A stretch of 64,000 nucleotides of DNA, taken from the NCBI RefSeq assembly GCF_947623445.1, contig NC_135242.1:19840001-19904000 (forward strand), read 5' to 3'. The notes beneath the pieces are model-generated. The model made no database searches. It was not told the origin of the DNA and saw only the letters and a program-made list of their open reading frames with translations. Below are positions 1-13,734 of this stretch, piece by piece. The stretch comes from Clavelina lepadiformis (Eukaryota; Chordata; Ascidiacea; Aplousobranchia; Clavelinidae). The position numbers and the translations under genes are program-made. Numbering within the stretch: the stretch's first letter is position 1; every line of letters begins with the position of its first letter.

Positions 1-3000
1 ACTAGTACAGTATTTGTATTTCGACATTATTATGCAAGTGCTTAGAAGAACTGTGAAAAGTCCCCATTCATTTGTTGCAGCTTCCGCGTTTTCTCTTCAA
101 AACAGGGAATTGGGAAGGAAGTTAAAGTAACCAACAATAGCTTATGTGCAAGCTAAACATATTTAAACAATGACTTGTTAAAGTATTGCATCATGATAGA
201 TCATATCGGGTTATGTTACCTCACTACCGCGAACAACTATTCAACGATTATTTTCCAAAATTAAAATAGTAATTTTGTAGTTTTAAATTTATCAAATCTT
301 TCAATTCAAAATTTTTGTAGCAATAAAATTCTTTTTAAAAATTGTCAAAAAATATTAGAATCAGTATGAGCAGTAGGTTTAAGCCTTAAACTTTTTGAAA
401 TGTTTACACTGATACTGTTCTCAGAAACATATTATGGCCCACACCTAAAATAAATAATTGTTTTTCGACGTTGCGCAACAAAGTAAGCAAACAAACGACC
501 TCCCGGCAACCCAACGGTGATGATCACCAACAAAATGGACCATAACGCCATGTTCACGTAAATAGCTCGGCAATGGATGTCATTGTTGTAGGGAAAGCAT
601 CACGAGAAAATGTTTGGAGCGGAACCTTGATCACGACACAATTAACTTGCTGACGCTGGAGTCACGGGTATAAATAACTGAGTTAATATCGGAAGCGTAA
701 GGGCTAGAGGAAGTGCGAAAATGCTACTTTGCAATTTTGTTTTGTTTTGCAACAACTGCATAGAAAATGCAGTATTGTAATACCTACCGTTTCCAAGGTA
801 CTTAACTAACTTTTACGTTTCGATCACTGGCAGGTGAAAAATGTTCTTGTGAGGCATGTCCGCTGTGGGCTTGCAGAATAGAAAAGTTACCTTACCCTGT
901 GGATACAGGGTGTATAGCAGTAACCGGGCCAAGCAATTAAGCTTAGTCGGCGCATTTAGACTGTTCAAAGTTCGAAATGTGGAGCGCAATAAAATATCTG
1001 ACCCCTGACGGCAAGCAAAAGTACTGGGTGTGTTGCAATGATTCATCGGTAGCCTTTTCGTGACATTCAAACTTTTTGACTTGTGTGTGGTTTTACGAAA
1101 TAGACTACAGGCCTACTATGCTAATATAGCTTGATAAGCCCTTTAGCAAAATCAACAGTTGAACAATGGGATAGGTTAAGTTTTGTTAATTAGCTTTGAT
1201 TTTGTTTAACTCATGTAAGAACAATTTTCAACAATGACGGGTTATTGCATCATCTAAAATATAATATATAATAATAATATTATTATTGTATAAATTAAAT
1301 AATAATATTAATAATTTATTTTGTTGAAGGTAATGCCACATTATAAAGGTGAAAGTGAGTAGCGACATTATAAATGGATTGTATGAACTCTTCTTGTTGG
1401 ATTTGCAAATCAAACTTTGTGATTTATCTTCAATTAAAACAGCATGACATGCAAAGTTTATTCATTCATTCACTTAGTCTGCTGATACTTTATTTGTGGC
1501 TGTGTTACTCGTCGTACATTGTCATCGAGTCATCTTTTAATCATGTCCATTTTAAGCCTTTGGGCAGGAGTACCAAATATGTCAATCGCTATTGACCTGT
1601 CGAGTTTAGGATATTTTCCGTATAATTAAGTTTATGTTTATACGTGCACGGAAGCCTTTTTTCTGCACGAAGTCCTTTTTTAAAGCTATACCTGGCCATT
1701 TTTACAGCAGGTCGCGACACTTTTGCCCTAGGGGTCTTGTCACTTTTTCCGCTCGTTGTATGTTTTGCGAGGCTGTTATTTTATCTTAGTACAATTGTTT
1801 GCATATTAATTTTTTGCTTTTTGCACGCACTGACATAAAAATTAAAGGTACGATGCTCTTGTCAATAGTAGAAAATTTAACTACTATTTAGTTGAAATGC
1901 TTATTAAATCAATGCTCTGTGTTGTAGGAAGGTGTATTTTTTAAATCTTGTTCAAGGCATAGCATAAAAGTGGCAGCTGAAGCACGGAATGTGCCTGAGA
2001 CCTTAAAACAGCATCGAAAACCTCCTAACTGCTTGTCCGTTGAAATAATTTGGTACATAACCACCAGCTGACATTTTTATGACGCATTGATCACGTGAGA
2101 TAAACAAAGAGCTGCGCCATTATAGTATGCTTTCTCGCGACCTGTGAGAATATGCGATGTGCTGCCAAGTGCAAAGTGTATAAGTTACCACCTACCCACT
2201 GTTCGTAACTGAGTTGTCTTGTTGTGATAATTTGTTTTCTGCAAACCACTCAGTACACGAATTGCCTAAACCACTTTGCCTAAAAGGCAAGGCAGGTTGT
2301 GTTACTGTTCGGTTGTTCATAAATAAACAAGCCAGGTCCAAGTTTGATACCCTTCGAAACAGTATTAGTGAGCGTATTAAAGTGATATTAACACAAAAAT
2401 GACGAATACGTAACATATTTACTTTTAAATTTCTTGTGTATGATATCTGAATAATTCTAGTAACTTAAATTTAATTGAACGAAGCAATCAAGTTAACATT
2501 ATTTACTTATCCATTGCCACACTTTTTTATGCTCTAATAACCCCTTATGTAATGTAACCAATCAACCATAGTGGAATGACGCAACAATAGTTCACCATTC
2601 TCCAATTCCAGCTTATCAAAGCTCTGAAGGGAAGCTTGAGAAGCCATTGGAAGCCTTGCTGAAAAGAGTAATGTAGGACAACTTTTATCATTTTATCAGT
2701 TGCTCTGAGCGGAATTAGCCAACGGACACGGCAGAAAAGCGGATACAAGTGGTATTTTTTCGTTTTCTGCTTATACCTGCTAGCTTCGATTAATGGAGAG
2801 ACGAATTGTAACCAACATTTGGGTACAGTACCGTACAGCAGTAGGGCTACAACTGCAGTAATGGTAATACAAGGCTTACTTATCGTATGATATTATTGTT
2901 GGAGCTATTTGTGATGGATCACATAAAATAGATAGGTATAATGTAAAGGATGTGACCAGGTTTCAACATGAGAATTGTTCGCAAATACATGTAGTGCGAT

Positions 3001-5866
3001 ACTTGTAAATTTCGTACTGCTGTATATACAAAGACCATTGGCGGGAAATGTAAGTAGGCTAATCAGTTGGATTTCAGGACTTGTACGCCAGCGCGGCACT
3101 GTTCTGTAGTGATGTCAAAATTTGCAGTGCTGTATATCCAGCTAGTATGTCGGGCTATAGTATATCCGGTTAAGTTTAATCGCGTACCTATTACAAATTC
3201 AACTGTTGTCTGTGGGCCACTGGTTGCCACATTTCTAACTTAAAATGATCGAGTGGGTTGAGAGCGTAGGATGAAAAGTTTCCAACGCAGCGGTAACTGG
3301 ATCCAAACTCAACAATAACATGTTAGGACGAGTCAATATGGTTGTTTCAAGGGTATTAAGCGTGCGGCATTGTACTAAATTAAAAAGTAATTATCGATTT
3401 CTTTCAGTAGAAAGAATTGCTCTCAAACGACGAAAATGTGTGTAGGCTATACTAGGTTGATTAGAGTGCGACTTTGTAATTGTATGCCACATTGTACATA
3501 TAGTCAGGTGAAGAAGTCACTGCAATAGTATATTAAGTAGGTCATGATGACATACCAATACGTCAGTGGCATGTATGTTTATACTGACTGAAAAGCAACA
3601 TAATGATTAGCTTCGCGGTAATAGCTTGTATTACTGCGGTATATATGTAATTATAAGTGGTGGTTATATAAAGAGCGTAGCTATTGAAGTAGTTCAAGTT
3701 GCATTTCGTGGTTTCTTCTTAATAGAATCACTGCAATCGTTCAGAGTAGCTTTGAAGCAGGCTATATGTCAAATAGGTCTGTATCGGTCAAGGTCGTTAC
3801 TGTCAGCTCATATTTCAGAGGTTAACCAATTTCCTTTGACGTATATATTGTTATATGTTTCAGTGGTGGCCATGCGCGAGTGATCTATTGCTTTAATTAC
3901 CATTTACCTGCTGCGAAGACATAGAAAGAATTACGAGGGTAGTTTTACTACGAACCCTTTAATTGCTTGGCTTTCAACATAATGTGGTGCAGTTAATTAG
4001 AAGGTTAGATTTTAGGCCGATCCCACGGTGGTCGATAAGAGCAATTTTGCCAGGTATAGATATGTATGTGTTAAATCTGGTAGGCACTTACTGTAATTAC
4101 CGGTTTGGTATTCCCGGCTGGTTGCTTAAACAGAAAAGTGAACTCGAACTATTTAGACTTCAGGATTTATGTTTGCTACTTAAAAGGCCAATAAAATGTC
4201 ACCCCTTTTTATTTGCGTAGTTTGTAGTTGTTTTATATAAACAATTTGCATATGGTTGTATTCTGTATGAAATATGTTGTCCATAAAAATAACGTTTAAT
4301 CTAGCTAGCCCTGTACCAACTCAACAGTTTTCCAATATTTGCCTACATGTAAGCTTACAATGGATGACTTCGCTAACTGCTAAGCGTAAATTCGAGAAAA
4401 ATATTCCGTTGGGCGGTTCAGTTTCCCGTATGCGTGAACTCATTGGAAGATAGAAAATTACTAAGTTAGTGCGAAAGTGCCATGACGTGCTGCTTACGTC
4501 AATAAGGCCTAATTTTCGCTACTTAACCCGAGGCCAGATAGAAAGTTAAAATTTCCAATAATGCGTAAAAAATGAAAGAGACTCATGATGATTTGTTGCA
4601 TCACTTAACATGATACGGCGAATTAAAAAATCTCCTTGTCATTTTCTGAAATCAGTCGAAGTTTAATGAGCGCAACATGGCACTAGGTAACAGCGTTGTT
4701 GAGTAGCTCATAGCTCGATTGTAAGGTACGTCATGCAACCGCTAATGGTTGACAATGAAAAACCCATTAACGCTTTCGTGTCGCTACAAGCCGTGTTTAT
4801 TTGTCAACATCTTTGTCATGATGTTTAACGAATGTTCTCAAATACTCTTTGTAACAGTCGAGGTGAAAACGATGATGTTTTATCGCCTTAGCTCGTTCTT
4901 AAAACACGCATTAACGAGCATGCGGCAAGCAATACAGCGGTCTATATAATTGACAGTACCGTGAAGGGCGGTTTGGCAGGTAACGGCAGGCTGTGTCTCT
5001 TGAGACTGTTATCATTTCAGCAGGGACGTCATTTCATTCACCAGGTTTCGATTTAATTTCAGGAAGCCTATGGTGTGATGTAAGCGAGCGAGGCAGCCTT
5101 TTTCCCTTTTACTGTACTAAGGGAAAGTAAGCCAGTAGGGTTGGGCGATAGCGGTCTGCAGTTTCCTACCTTACTTTGCAGGCCATGTAGCACCGTATGT
5201 GTACAGTCGCCATAAATATAATATAAACGAAATATAAGACTTTTGGTCGTTTGTACTAAGCTCACATAACACGTTTCCGGCATGAAACATGTTATGAGTT
5301 GTGACGTAGCAATTTTAGCCGCCATGCCAATATAGTGATCGGGAGCTATTGCATTGGCGCAGTTAACTGTTTAATTGGAAAGGAAATAGCTTATGTTTAC
5401 TACGTGATTTGATCCACGATGACCATATAGTTACGTTTTGCTTTCGAAGGGTTGTTTCGGCAGTTTACAGACATCAGAAGTGACTGTTTGCATCTGTTCT
5501 AGCAATTATACATTGTCTTGTATTTACACAGACTATAGGGTGTGAATGTCCTTCTTGTGTAATAGGTCGAAGACTTGCTGAAGTAATGGAACGTACATGC
5601 AGTGACCAGCTACTTGGGCTACCGCAGAAGGTGAGGCATTTTTTCTGATTCAAGTCGCAAAGAGACATTCCAAGCAATTAAACATCAATTTGTTTACAAT
5701 TAATCATAACGTTTGTTTTCTAAACTAAATAAGGAAATTGATGATGCGGCACGTGTGCTATGTTTTATTCATTTACTGAACTTTGTTTATGAAGTCTGAT
5801 AAAGCTGTTCTCTGCCATGTGATACTTACCAAACACTTAATCACATGCTTGCGTATGCTTTTGCAG
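1..5866. other. Upstream intergenic / 5' region of the sorting nexin gene, no gene recognised
   Basis: I see no exon, RNA gene or transposon that I can support here. Short open frames exist, for example 85 codons around 3626-3883 and 3963-4220, but they have no recognisable domain and no coherent splice partners. The missing 5' exon of the SNX10-like gene may lie here. It would have to end in phase 0, because the first certain exon begins with a full GAA codon at 5867. Confidence 0.5.
1257..1320. repeat. AT-rich simple repeat (AAT/ATT type)
   Basis: A stretch made almost only of A and T, with imperfect ATA/AAT units running into ATT/TTA units, so that parts can fold back on each other. It is low-complexity sequence with no coding value. 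Confidence 0.8.
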
Positions 5867-8800
5867 GAATACATCTCTGTACGAGTTCAGAATCCAACCA
5901 TACACAACACTCACGAGGATGGAAGGTATACAACCTTCGAAGTGATTTTGCAGGTACATATTACTAATTTGGACATGAGCGCTTGAAAGCTTTATCATTT
6001 CAAACTAAATTACTTGGGTTATTCATATATTAATTTAAATTCCTAAACGTTTTACTATAACACCGGAAACGTGCTTGAAAGTTGTAGTTAATTATTTTTC
6101 CAAGTGCTAGAAAATTCTATACCCGGTACAAAAATTTTATTGATGTGGTAACTGACATCATTTTGCGTTGAAACCTACTGCCTCATATCACTTACATACA
6201 TCCTACTTACGCAGACCAACAGCCTGTCGTTCACTTCGAAGCATTCCATTGTACGGAGACGATACTCCGACTTTACGTGGTTAAGGAAGGCACTGGCGAG
6301 AACAACCGATGTGTAAGTGGATTGGCCTAAAAAATTGGGGGTCTTTTGAGTTTTTGGCCCACTTGGGCAGTGCGCTTTTATTTAACCAGTGATGTAAATT
6401 GACATGTCCCATATATTGTTTTCAAGGAATCACCTTTTGAAAACCAACCCTTAAAGATAAGACAGACCTAAGATAAAATTTAAATTTCGGTAAATATCGG
6501 TATGCTCTTTGATTTTGTTGGAAAAGACGTTTTATTGATCGAAAACTTCTAAATTAGCCATAAACGCTAGACAAAAAGACGATTTGGCGAGGTAGCTTTT
6601 GTTGTTGTTGTCGTGAAAAGACGCTGGCATTTCCGTGATTTATTGAGTCACATGCTTTGATTGTTGTGAGGAATTACGACCAACTAACAAAGGTGCTACA
6701 AATATATTGCAATATTGTTCCTCTTTGGTAGTCTGCGGAAGGTCCGGTACAATGAGCGATCATGCTGACAAGGACAATACAGATCATATAATTTCCGACA
6801 TTGGCATGCATACGGCAGACTAAAATTGTGTTTTTTTGAATAGAAGCGTTGCAAGAATGCTTATTTTTATTTGATCACGAGATTCATATCATTTAAAATT
6901 TTAAACTTTGGTTATGTGGAAATACACTACGCGCTTTCAACAAACGCGAAACATTTTTGTTTTCCCCAGTCAAATTTATTCTTATTCAGCGATCATGTGA
7001 TAGGTAAGGTAAACATAGAGTTGTATGACTTTTGTGTGTTTTGTGCAAATGCTCGCAAACATTTACCTATGAGTCAACCAGTCGCAAGACCCGCCGTGTA
7101 ATTGCTCGTGTAAATAGCAAATAAAACTTGCAGTACTCACTGCCATGGTTAAATGTCGCATGCAGATGCAGCTGTATAATCACTGCAATGTATAGCGAAA
7201 CGCGGGGCAGCGCGTGCGGTGTGCGACTGCAATGTATGATTCCAAACGTCACCGTTCGTTGATCGCCTTGTTCCTCCACCCAGTGTTAAAAGCTGTCCTT
7301 GAATATAATCATTATTAATTGCAGAACATTTGCTGCAAAGTGCGTTGCTTTGTCACCGCCGCTAATATCTCGTTTTCAATTCAGCACCAGTTATCCTGGC
7401 TAGGAAACATATTTATAGATTTTTCTTCGATTTTGCTGGTTACAATTTGATGCTTATTTGGTTATACAAATTGGGCGGACTTAACTCGTAATGTAAGTAA
7501 ACATTATGATCCTTGTGTACGGGATTCGTCTCGTGATTTAACTGTCAGCATCCGGGTAAGTGTACTATGCCGGCTGTGCCTGACCCGCACGCGTTAGCCA
7601 ATGTTTTCAATGCAAATGCCGCTGTTAGTTTGTCTTACCACAACAAACTGTTGCATAATGAGCTTACTGTGAATTGCAAGAAACCACGTTCACTGAACAA
7701 TAGATACCGGATCCTGAAATCGCCAAAACGCATTTGAATTCAATGAGATTAGCTGTTTATCACCGCAGCTGCAGCGGCATGTAAATATTTTTGCGGATTT
7801 TGGGAAGCTGAAGCCACTTTCAGCAACCAATTGTTCGTTTTATCACGCCAATACAATCCTTACTATCGCAGCCATAAACAGTCTTCCAAAGTAAACCTAT
7901 GGCTTGCCATTGTGCGAGTTTGACGTCATAAGGTAAATTTATCGGTCAATTATACGTTTAGTATATTTTTGGCTGGCTGTGAAACCGATGTTATTGACGT
8001 GTTAGCTTGCATGTTCTAGTTTTTGAGTTGTTTACTGCGCGGAAACCCTGTGCTTTATTTTTGAATACATGGACTAGATTAGTTGCAGGCAAATGAAGTA
8101 AAAAAGAGTCGGGTATTTTCCGTTAATGTTGTTCACTAGTTTTTCGCGCAAGAGTAGTTACCTGTTGCTCTGACATCACCACATTCGTAATGAGTCTCCA
8201 AATATCTCCAAACAACTTCTCGGAAATAAGACAGCATTGGTTTGTTTAAGTCATGATGACTTGGCGTTTTTGATCATTTGCTGAACGAAATCATTTGTCA
8301 TATGCTTTATGATTACTTACATGACAACGTTGGACAGTAGTAATCTGCGGGATTCTCGTTTGTCACATTTCAGAACTTGAAAATTGCGTTGGTCAAAATT
8401 TCACTATTTCGCGTTCCTTGATATATGCTTAACGTGTTTGAATTTAAGTAGTTCTTGTACTTTTTATAACATATTTGATGCCAGTTTTATTAGCAATGGC
8501 TCTACTGTGCATTATATTTAAATTTGCAAAATTTCACATTTTAAATATTTTTTCCAGAAAACCACCCTCTTTGCCTTTCGGTCGCTTGTTTGGAACGTTC
8601 AGCGAAACTTACCTCAAAGAAAGGCAAGCCATATTGACGGCCTTCCTTGAAAAGTAAGTGGATGAATGTATGCTTTATCTCTGTCAAAAAGTAGGCTAAT
8701 TTCCACGGTTGTTTAGTGTGGACCGTAGCATGTTATTATTTCATGACGTTAAGTACCTTCAACTATGCGTAAAATGTAAAGAGAATTGAGTGAATTTATT

Positions 8801-10887
8801 CGTGGCATGGTCAGAATTCGCGTATGTTATTAAGTTGGATTAAAAACCTCAAACCACTTCCATATGTTGTTTATAAACGAATCGTCGAAAGAATTGTGTT
8901 TAGGATCAGGTTAGTGGTTCCACTTTTCCGTGAGCTGTGTTTCATATATAGATCTTGCGTTAAAGGAAATAACCGTTGCACAAGCCATGAACTTTCGGAT
9001 TAAATCATGAAAAAATTACGTCACAGAAATCGCGCGTGTTTCGTGCTGTACTGTATCTGCCCATATTAGTCATGCTGAGGCTTATCATAAGACTTCCATG
9101 CTCATTGCTCACATTCACCACAATTTAACCATTAGTTTCTTGGGCATGCTGCGATCAACATTTCCTGTAACTTGTCACGATTTTGAGATAAAACGGTTCC
9201 AGCCAAATGTCGCCTTTGACGCTCGTAAGACAATCACCACATTTACTCTTTATCGCTTTGCACTTATTGTAAGCGCCACTAGTTTTATGCACAACTCTTG
9301 CCGCGGATTTTTACACGATAATATATGTTTAGGGTCGTCAGAGAGACTCTCTTCCTGTCAAATGCGGCTCTTCACCTCTTTCTTCAAACCTGCCTGACGA
9401 AAAAAGAGATGGACGTGCTCCTTAAGGACGTCAAGAGGCGTGGCTCCATGGACAGCATCACCCGCGCCATCAAACGCTTCGGAAGCAGATCTCCTTCCAT
9501 TCCCGCAAATCTGTGCAACGTCGTATCCAGCCCCTTTGACAGCAATGACTCGGGTATGAACGAATCCAAGTCCACGCCGTCGTTTAACTACGAACACGGC
9601 TCCTGGATACACAAGTCCAACTCCTGGAGAAGATCGTACTCTCCTGCCGAGAGCTTCGGAACGCATCGATTTTCAGATTCGAGCTCCAATGCCAGCTACG
9701 ATAGCAGCGTCGGGTTCTCGGGGAATAACAACAGTTCATCTTCTAAAGATGGAGAGTGGGTGATAATAGAAACCCCACCTCCGTCACCCCGTGATATCTC
9801 TTTCGATGTGACGGATTCAGCATTTCCACCAAAGGACGATGTCAAATCATCCGATTTCACTCAAGTTACTTGGAACCTTGGAGACTCATGTCATCATAAA
9901 CTGAAGTCAAAGGGTCCCTCCTGGAACGAGTTTCGAATGTCAAAATTCATGCTCAGTAACTCGGTATCAATATCTGATAAGAGCAATTTGTCACCAATTC
10001 CTTACTTTAAGCCTCATAGTTTGGAAAGTGCGATTAACCATTTCTATACCAATCATGTCGACGGATCAGCACATTGCAAGCATTGTTTAAAAGTTAAAAA
10101 GACCTCTGATATGCGAAGAGCCTCCTCAGATACCAACATCCGAGATCTTCCACTGGATGAACCCAATTCCAATATATTTAATAGATCAACTGGAGACAAT
10201 GAGTCAATTTCAACTGTATCGTCTCCATTGCGATTGATAACTGATGTTGAAAGATCGGCTCCACTGGTATCTTTGGCGCCATCAACACCGGTTGCTGCTG
10301 TGAAGTCTTTGGAAGAAATTGAGGATTCACCGCATCGGGAGCAAAAGGAGAGCCCTGAGGTGAAGGCTGAAGTCACTTCTGATAACTTGCTGGAAGTTGA
10401 ATCAAAAGAGGTTCATATGGAAGAAAATACCACTCCTGAGAACCAAATTTACAATCTTCCTGTTACGGAAGAAAATGAAAAATCAACATCTGCATCGGAG
10501 CCAGCAAATCACAAATCCGATTCCAATAAAGAAGATGAAAAGAATGCATCATTTGAACAAAATACCATGTTGTTAACGGCCAATCTAGACTCAGTGCAAC
10601 TTAAGAAGGAAAGACGTACGTCTTTACCAATAGTGGCAAGCAAGCCAACACAGTCGATATTTCCCTCAAAATCTTATCCAAGTTTGTGGTCAACCGCGAT
10701 GAAAGACGAGTCCCTATCCACTACAGCAAACGGTCATGGCGCCAGCCTTGCTGGCTCTGTCGATTCCGGGATGGGGAGCACTTCAAGTAGCAACAGCTAC
10801 GTTATAAGGAATGGGAAAGTGGTGGTTGAAAAAGAACCTGCAGTGCTGGAAACAGCTGTCAGTGGTGCTGATAAAAGTAATTTGTAA
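5867..10887 (+). CDS. SNX10/SNX11-like sorting nexin with long disordered C-terminal tail (5' end not seen)
   Basis: Exons 5867-5953, 6215-6312, 8558-8653 and 9333-10887 join in phases 0, 2 and 2 to give 611 residues. The first about 130 form a PX domain: EYISVRVQNP, then SIVRRRYSDFTWLRKAL (the Arg-rich phosphoinositide-binding segment), KERQAILTAFLEK and LFLSNAALHLFLQTCLTKKE. The last two match the helices of the extended PX fold of SNX10/SNX11 (known from the family). Those proteins bind PI3P on endosomes, and SNX10 is tied to the V-ATPase. SNX10 and SNX11 have about 200-270 residues; this one adds about 470 Ser/Thr/Glu-rich residues with one CxxC pair (AHCKHC). The N-terminus is unsettled. 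An in-frame ATG at 5855 would add only MLLQ, but it lies inside a good acceptor (TTTTGCAG), so an upstream exon is more likely. Family call firm; SNX10 versus SNX11 orthology not decided. Confidence 0.87.
6313..8557 (+). other. 2.2 kb intron of the SNX10-like gene
   Basis: The phase-2 intron is bounded by GTAAGT at 6313 and TTTTTTCCAG ending at 8557. It holds a perfect cAMP-response-element octamer, TGACGTCA, at 7921-7928. I found no exon needed to complete the PX domain inside it, and no transposon. Confidence 0.6.
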
Positions 10888-13734
10888 AGTCCAGTCTTTC
10901 TATAGGCCTACGTTAAGTAAATTATTTTGTTGCATGTTTTGATTAACTGGTGTGCGATTACTGCAAAATATTTAGGTGTTCGTCTACTTTCTGTGTTAAT
11001 TATTTGCGTAAGTGTAATACTCACAATTGTCACGTGTTATTTTCAATTTCCCCATTTTTGTGCTTGTTTACTTCTGTTATTTAAATGCGGCCATGTCTCT
11101 CGTTTGAATGCTTTCATCATAGAAATGTGTACATGATGCGCACACTTAAGCAACTACACGTTTGCGTTCCACTTTTAACAACGTTTTTGTCGTTTTAGGG
11201 TTAAGAAAATTGTACTCATTTTCTTGAATGTCCTTGTATTTTAATGGAAATCGATCAACTTAATGAAATTACTTTTTCTTACTTTTCCTGGTGTTTTGTA
11301 TCGAGCAATTTAGTTTAAGCGCTTTAAGGATATCAAAAAAATCTAGAGGTAAAAGGTATAATTCACAATAATCAATTTTGTTGGTATAGTATTGACACGC
11401 GATGCTTTATCTCGGATTAAGCAAGAACTTTACACCGCTTAAGCTCGGCCATGATTCTTTCCAATTAATCCAAGGTTACTGTGCATGGGAGCTAAGTATG
11501 TGCATTTTTCAATACATTAGTTGAAAGTTTTTTTTAGTATTTTTTACTTTTTATGAGGTGCAGACAAGCATAGGCGCTAGACAGACCACCGAGAGAAATT
11601 TCGAAAGACGTTGCAAATAACCTTTGCGGTCGGTATTTCACACATTTGTGTTTTAAATCTACAAGAAAACTTTCATGAATCCATAATTTAATCAGTGTAA
11701 TCCTATAGCGATAGTCGTACGACACTTAGAACTAAGAAATATTTAATTTAAATTGAAGAATGTTTTCTGTAGCTCTATAGGCGTGATCCTAAATTTTCAC
11801 AAATAAACAAAATAGCCTAGACATCTACGGCTTTGTGAGAAAGGAAATTTGTATATTCCTGATGACCTACATCTGTGTTAACATTCTTGAATCCCAGTTG
11901 TAGTCTGTTTCTCATCATGACTTGTTTCCTATGATTAATTACCGGCGTAAAAATGGTTACCAGCTCCAATAATCATATTTCTCTACAATATACTACATTC
12001 TCTACAGTCGTAAGCATCGCAGGTAAGCTCTCCATAGAGCCCATTTTTTGTTATAATCCCTCAGATTGATTTCTTTTTACTGACCAATCCCTGAATTTTG
12101 AACGTCGATGACCATATGCTCAATTGGCTTTATGGATGATTTGTAGTTATTTTACATTGCACCATATAGCGTACTAATGAAATGCGCAAGTTTATTAATA
12201 GAGAATTTAAGTTTAACTTATTATGTTATGTTCAACCATCAGCTCATCGTATTCTATGCATTCAACTCAAGCATAGCTTGCACACAACGTTTAACTTGCC
12301 CCATTTAGAGTCCTAAATAAAGCGATAAAACCAGGTTTTTACTTTCTGGATGGAGGGCACCAGCAAATTGCTTGGAATTAGTAATTACGTTCGCTTTATA
12401 GATCAATGTTGAAATCACAGGTGGTTTCAGGATGATTATTTTGTCGATTAGCCTAACGTCGAACTCTTCCAGGACCACAGGATTAATATGGTCGACATTT
12501 TGTATAAACCCTTAACTCATAGATAATATAGAGCAAACAGTTTATTGTTCATTGCTTTGGCTATCGGGATGATAATTTCCAGATAAGTAATAGAATTAGT
12601 GAGCCATTTAAATCATTCCTAGGTGAAAAGATTGGCTGTCAGTATTTCACCGGAACAATTTGTGCGTTCAAAGCTCTTTTTCACAGTTTCTCATTAACCT
12701 AACTTAAATTTTATAACATAGCCTAGTAACCTAATAACCTAAGCGTAACCTAAATCTACCTTCTAATCTAAATCTAACTTTAATTAAATACTGAATAACT
12801 AAAATGAAATTTTTGCATACCCATTATCCTGGCCTAAGAGCCTATTTTGGGGCTGCTTGTCTTAATTTCGGAAAAATACTCACTCTCTAAAAGATTTTGT
12901 CACTTCTTCAATTTCAAGGTATGTTTAACATCATCACTGTGCGATTATAAATACGATATATTTCTATTCGTTAGGTAGCGCTCCATGCACGCCAAGATGA
13001 ATGATGCGTAGAGCAGAGTGGCCATGTGGTTTTAAATTGTAAACATAAACAAGGACTAGGCCAATTGCCTACTTTATGTGTGTCAGTGTGTGCAGACTGT
13101 GAGGCTGCGGAGTAGACTTGTAGCCTTAAGACGCTGCTGGACGGGATCTAGAAGAAGCTAATTTTATCATGGTTTCATTGTAACATTGGGAATATTTAAA
13201 AAGTCGCCTGAGTTCAGGTTCAGTAAAGAGATGGTAACTAAACATTCAGCTTGTTTAGCTTACAAGGTTATGGAAGAATCCGGTGTCATCGACAAAAAAA
13301 ATTTGACAAAATTTGCAATTGCTGCCGATTCAGTCCAAATCCACTATAAAGAGAAAAGATAAACGTTCTGTAGCGCTTTCAAGTATTAAGTGAAGGAGAA
13401 GATCCAAGTTTGGTTTCGTAATGGACTAATGGTTAGGCCTAATAAAGTGAAATATTAACAGGGCATTTTTGTGACGGTGTAGGCCTACAGGCTAGGTTTT
13501 CGCTTTAAACTGTTGGAGAAAATAAATGTTTTGATTCTACAATTTTCACCCTTGCCCTTAAACAGGCTACAGAAATATAGCTACTGTACTACCAAGACAG
13601 AATTTTTTTATTGGTTTAATTTGCTAGAGATTGGCTAATTTGTTTAAATGTAATTGTTGGAAAGCTGTTAAAAGAAACAAAACCAATTAAGGGTTTGTCT
13701 TGCTGTGGAGAAAATTAATTTTATAAAAACAGAT
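10888..13734. other. Intergenic: 3' side of SNX-like gene and promoter side of calsyntenin
   Basis: No gene is supported in this 2.8 kb. It holds the degenerate CCTAA-type tract at 12693-12785. The last kilobase presumably carries the calsyntenin promoter and 5'UTR. A splice-acceptor-like AAAACAG ends at 13732, two bases before the calsyntenin ATG. Confidence 0.5.
12693..12785. repeat. Degenerate TAACCTAA / CTAAATCTA tract
   Basis: Imperfect tandem units of the kind AACCTAA, AGTAACCTAATAACCTAA and TCTAAATCTAA fill about 90 bp. A similar tract in the opposite orientation lies at 32881-32967. It is seen directly and no function is claimed. The units resemble but are not clean telomeric CCCTAA. 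Confidence 0.55.

Noticed and set aside
3626-4220. Two 85-codon open frames
   Set aside because: No recognisable motif and no supporting splice sites; such lengths occur by chance in this sequence.
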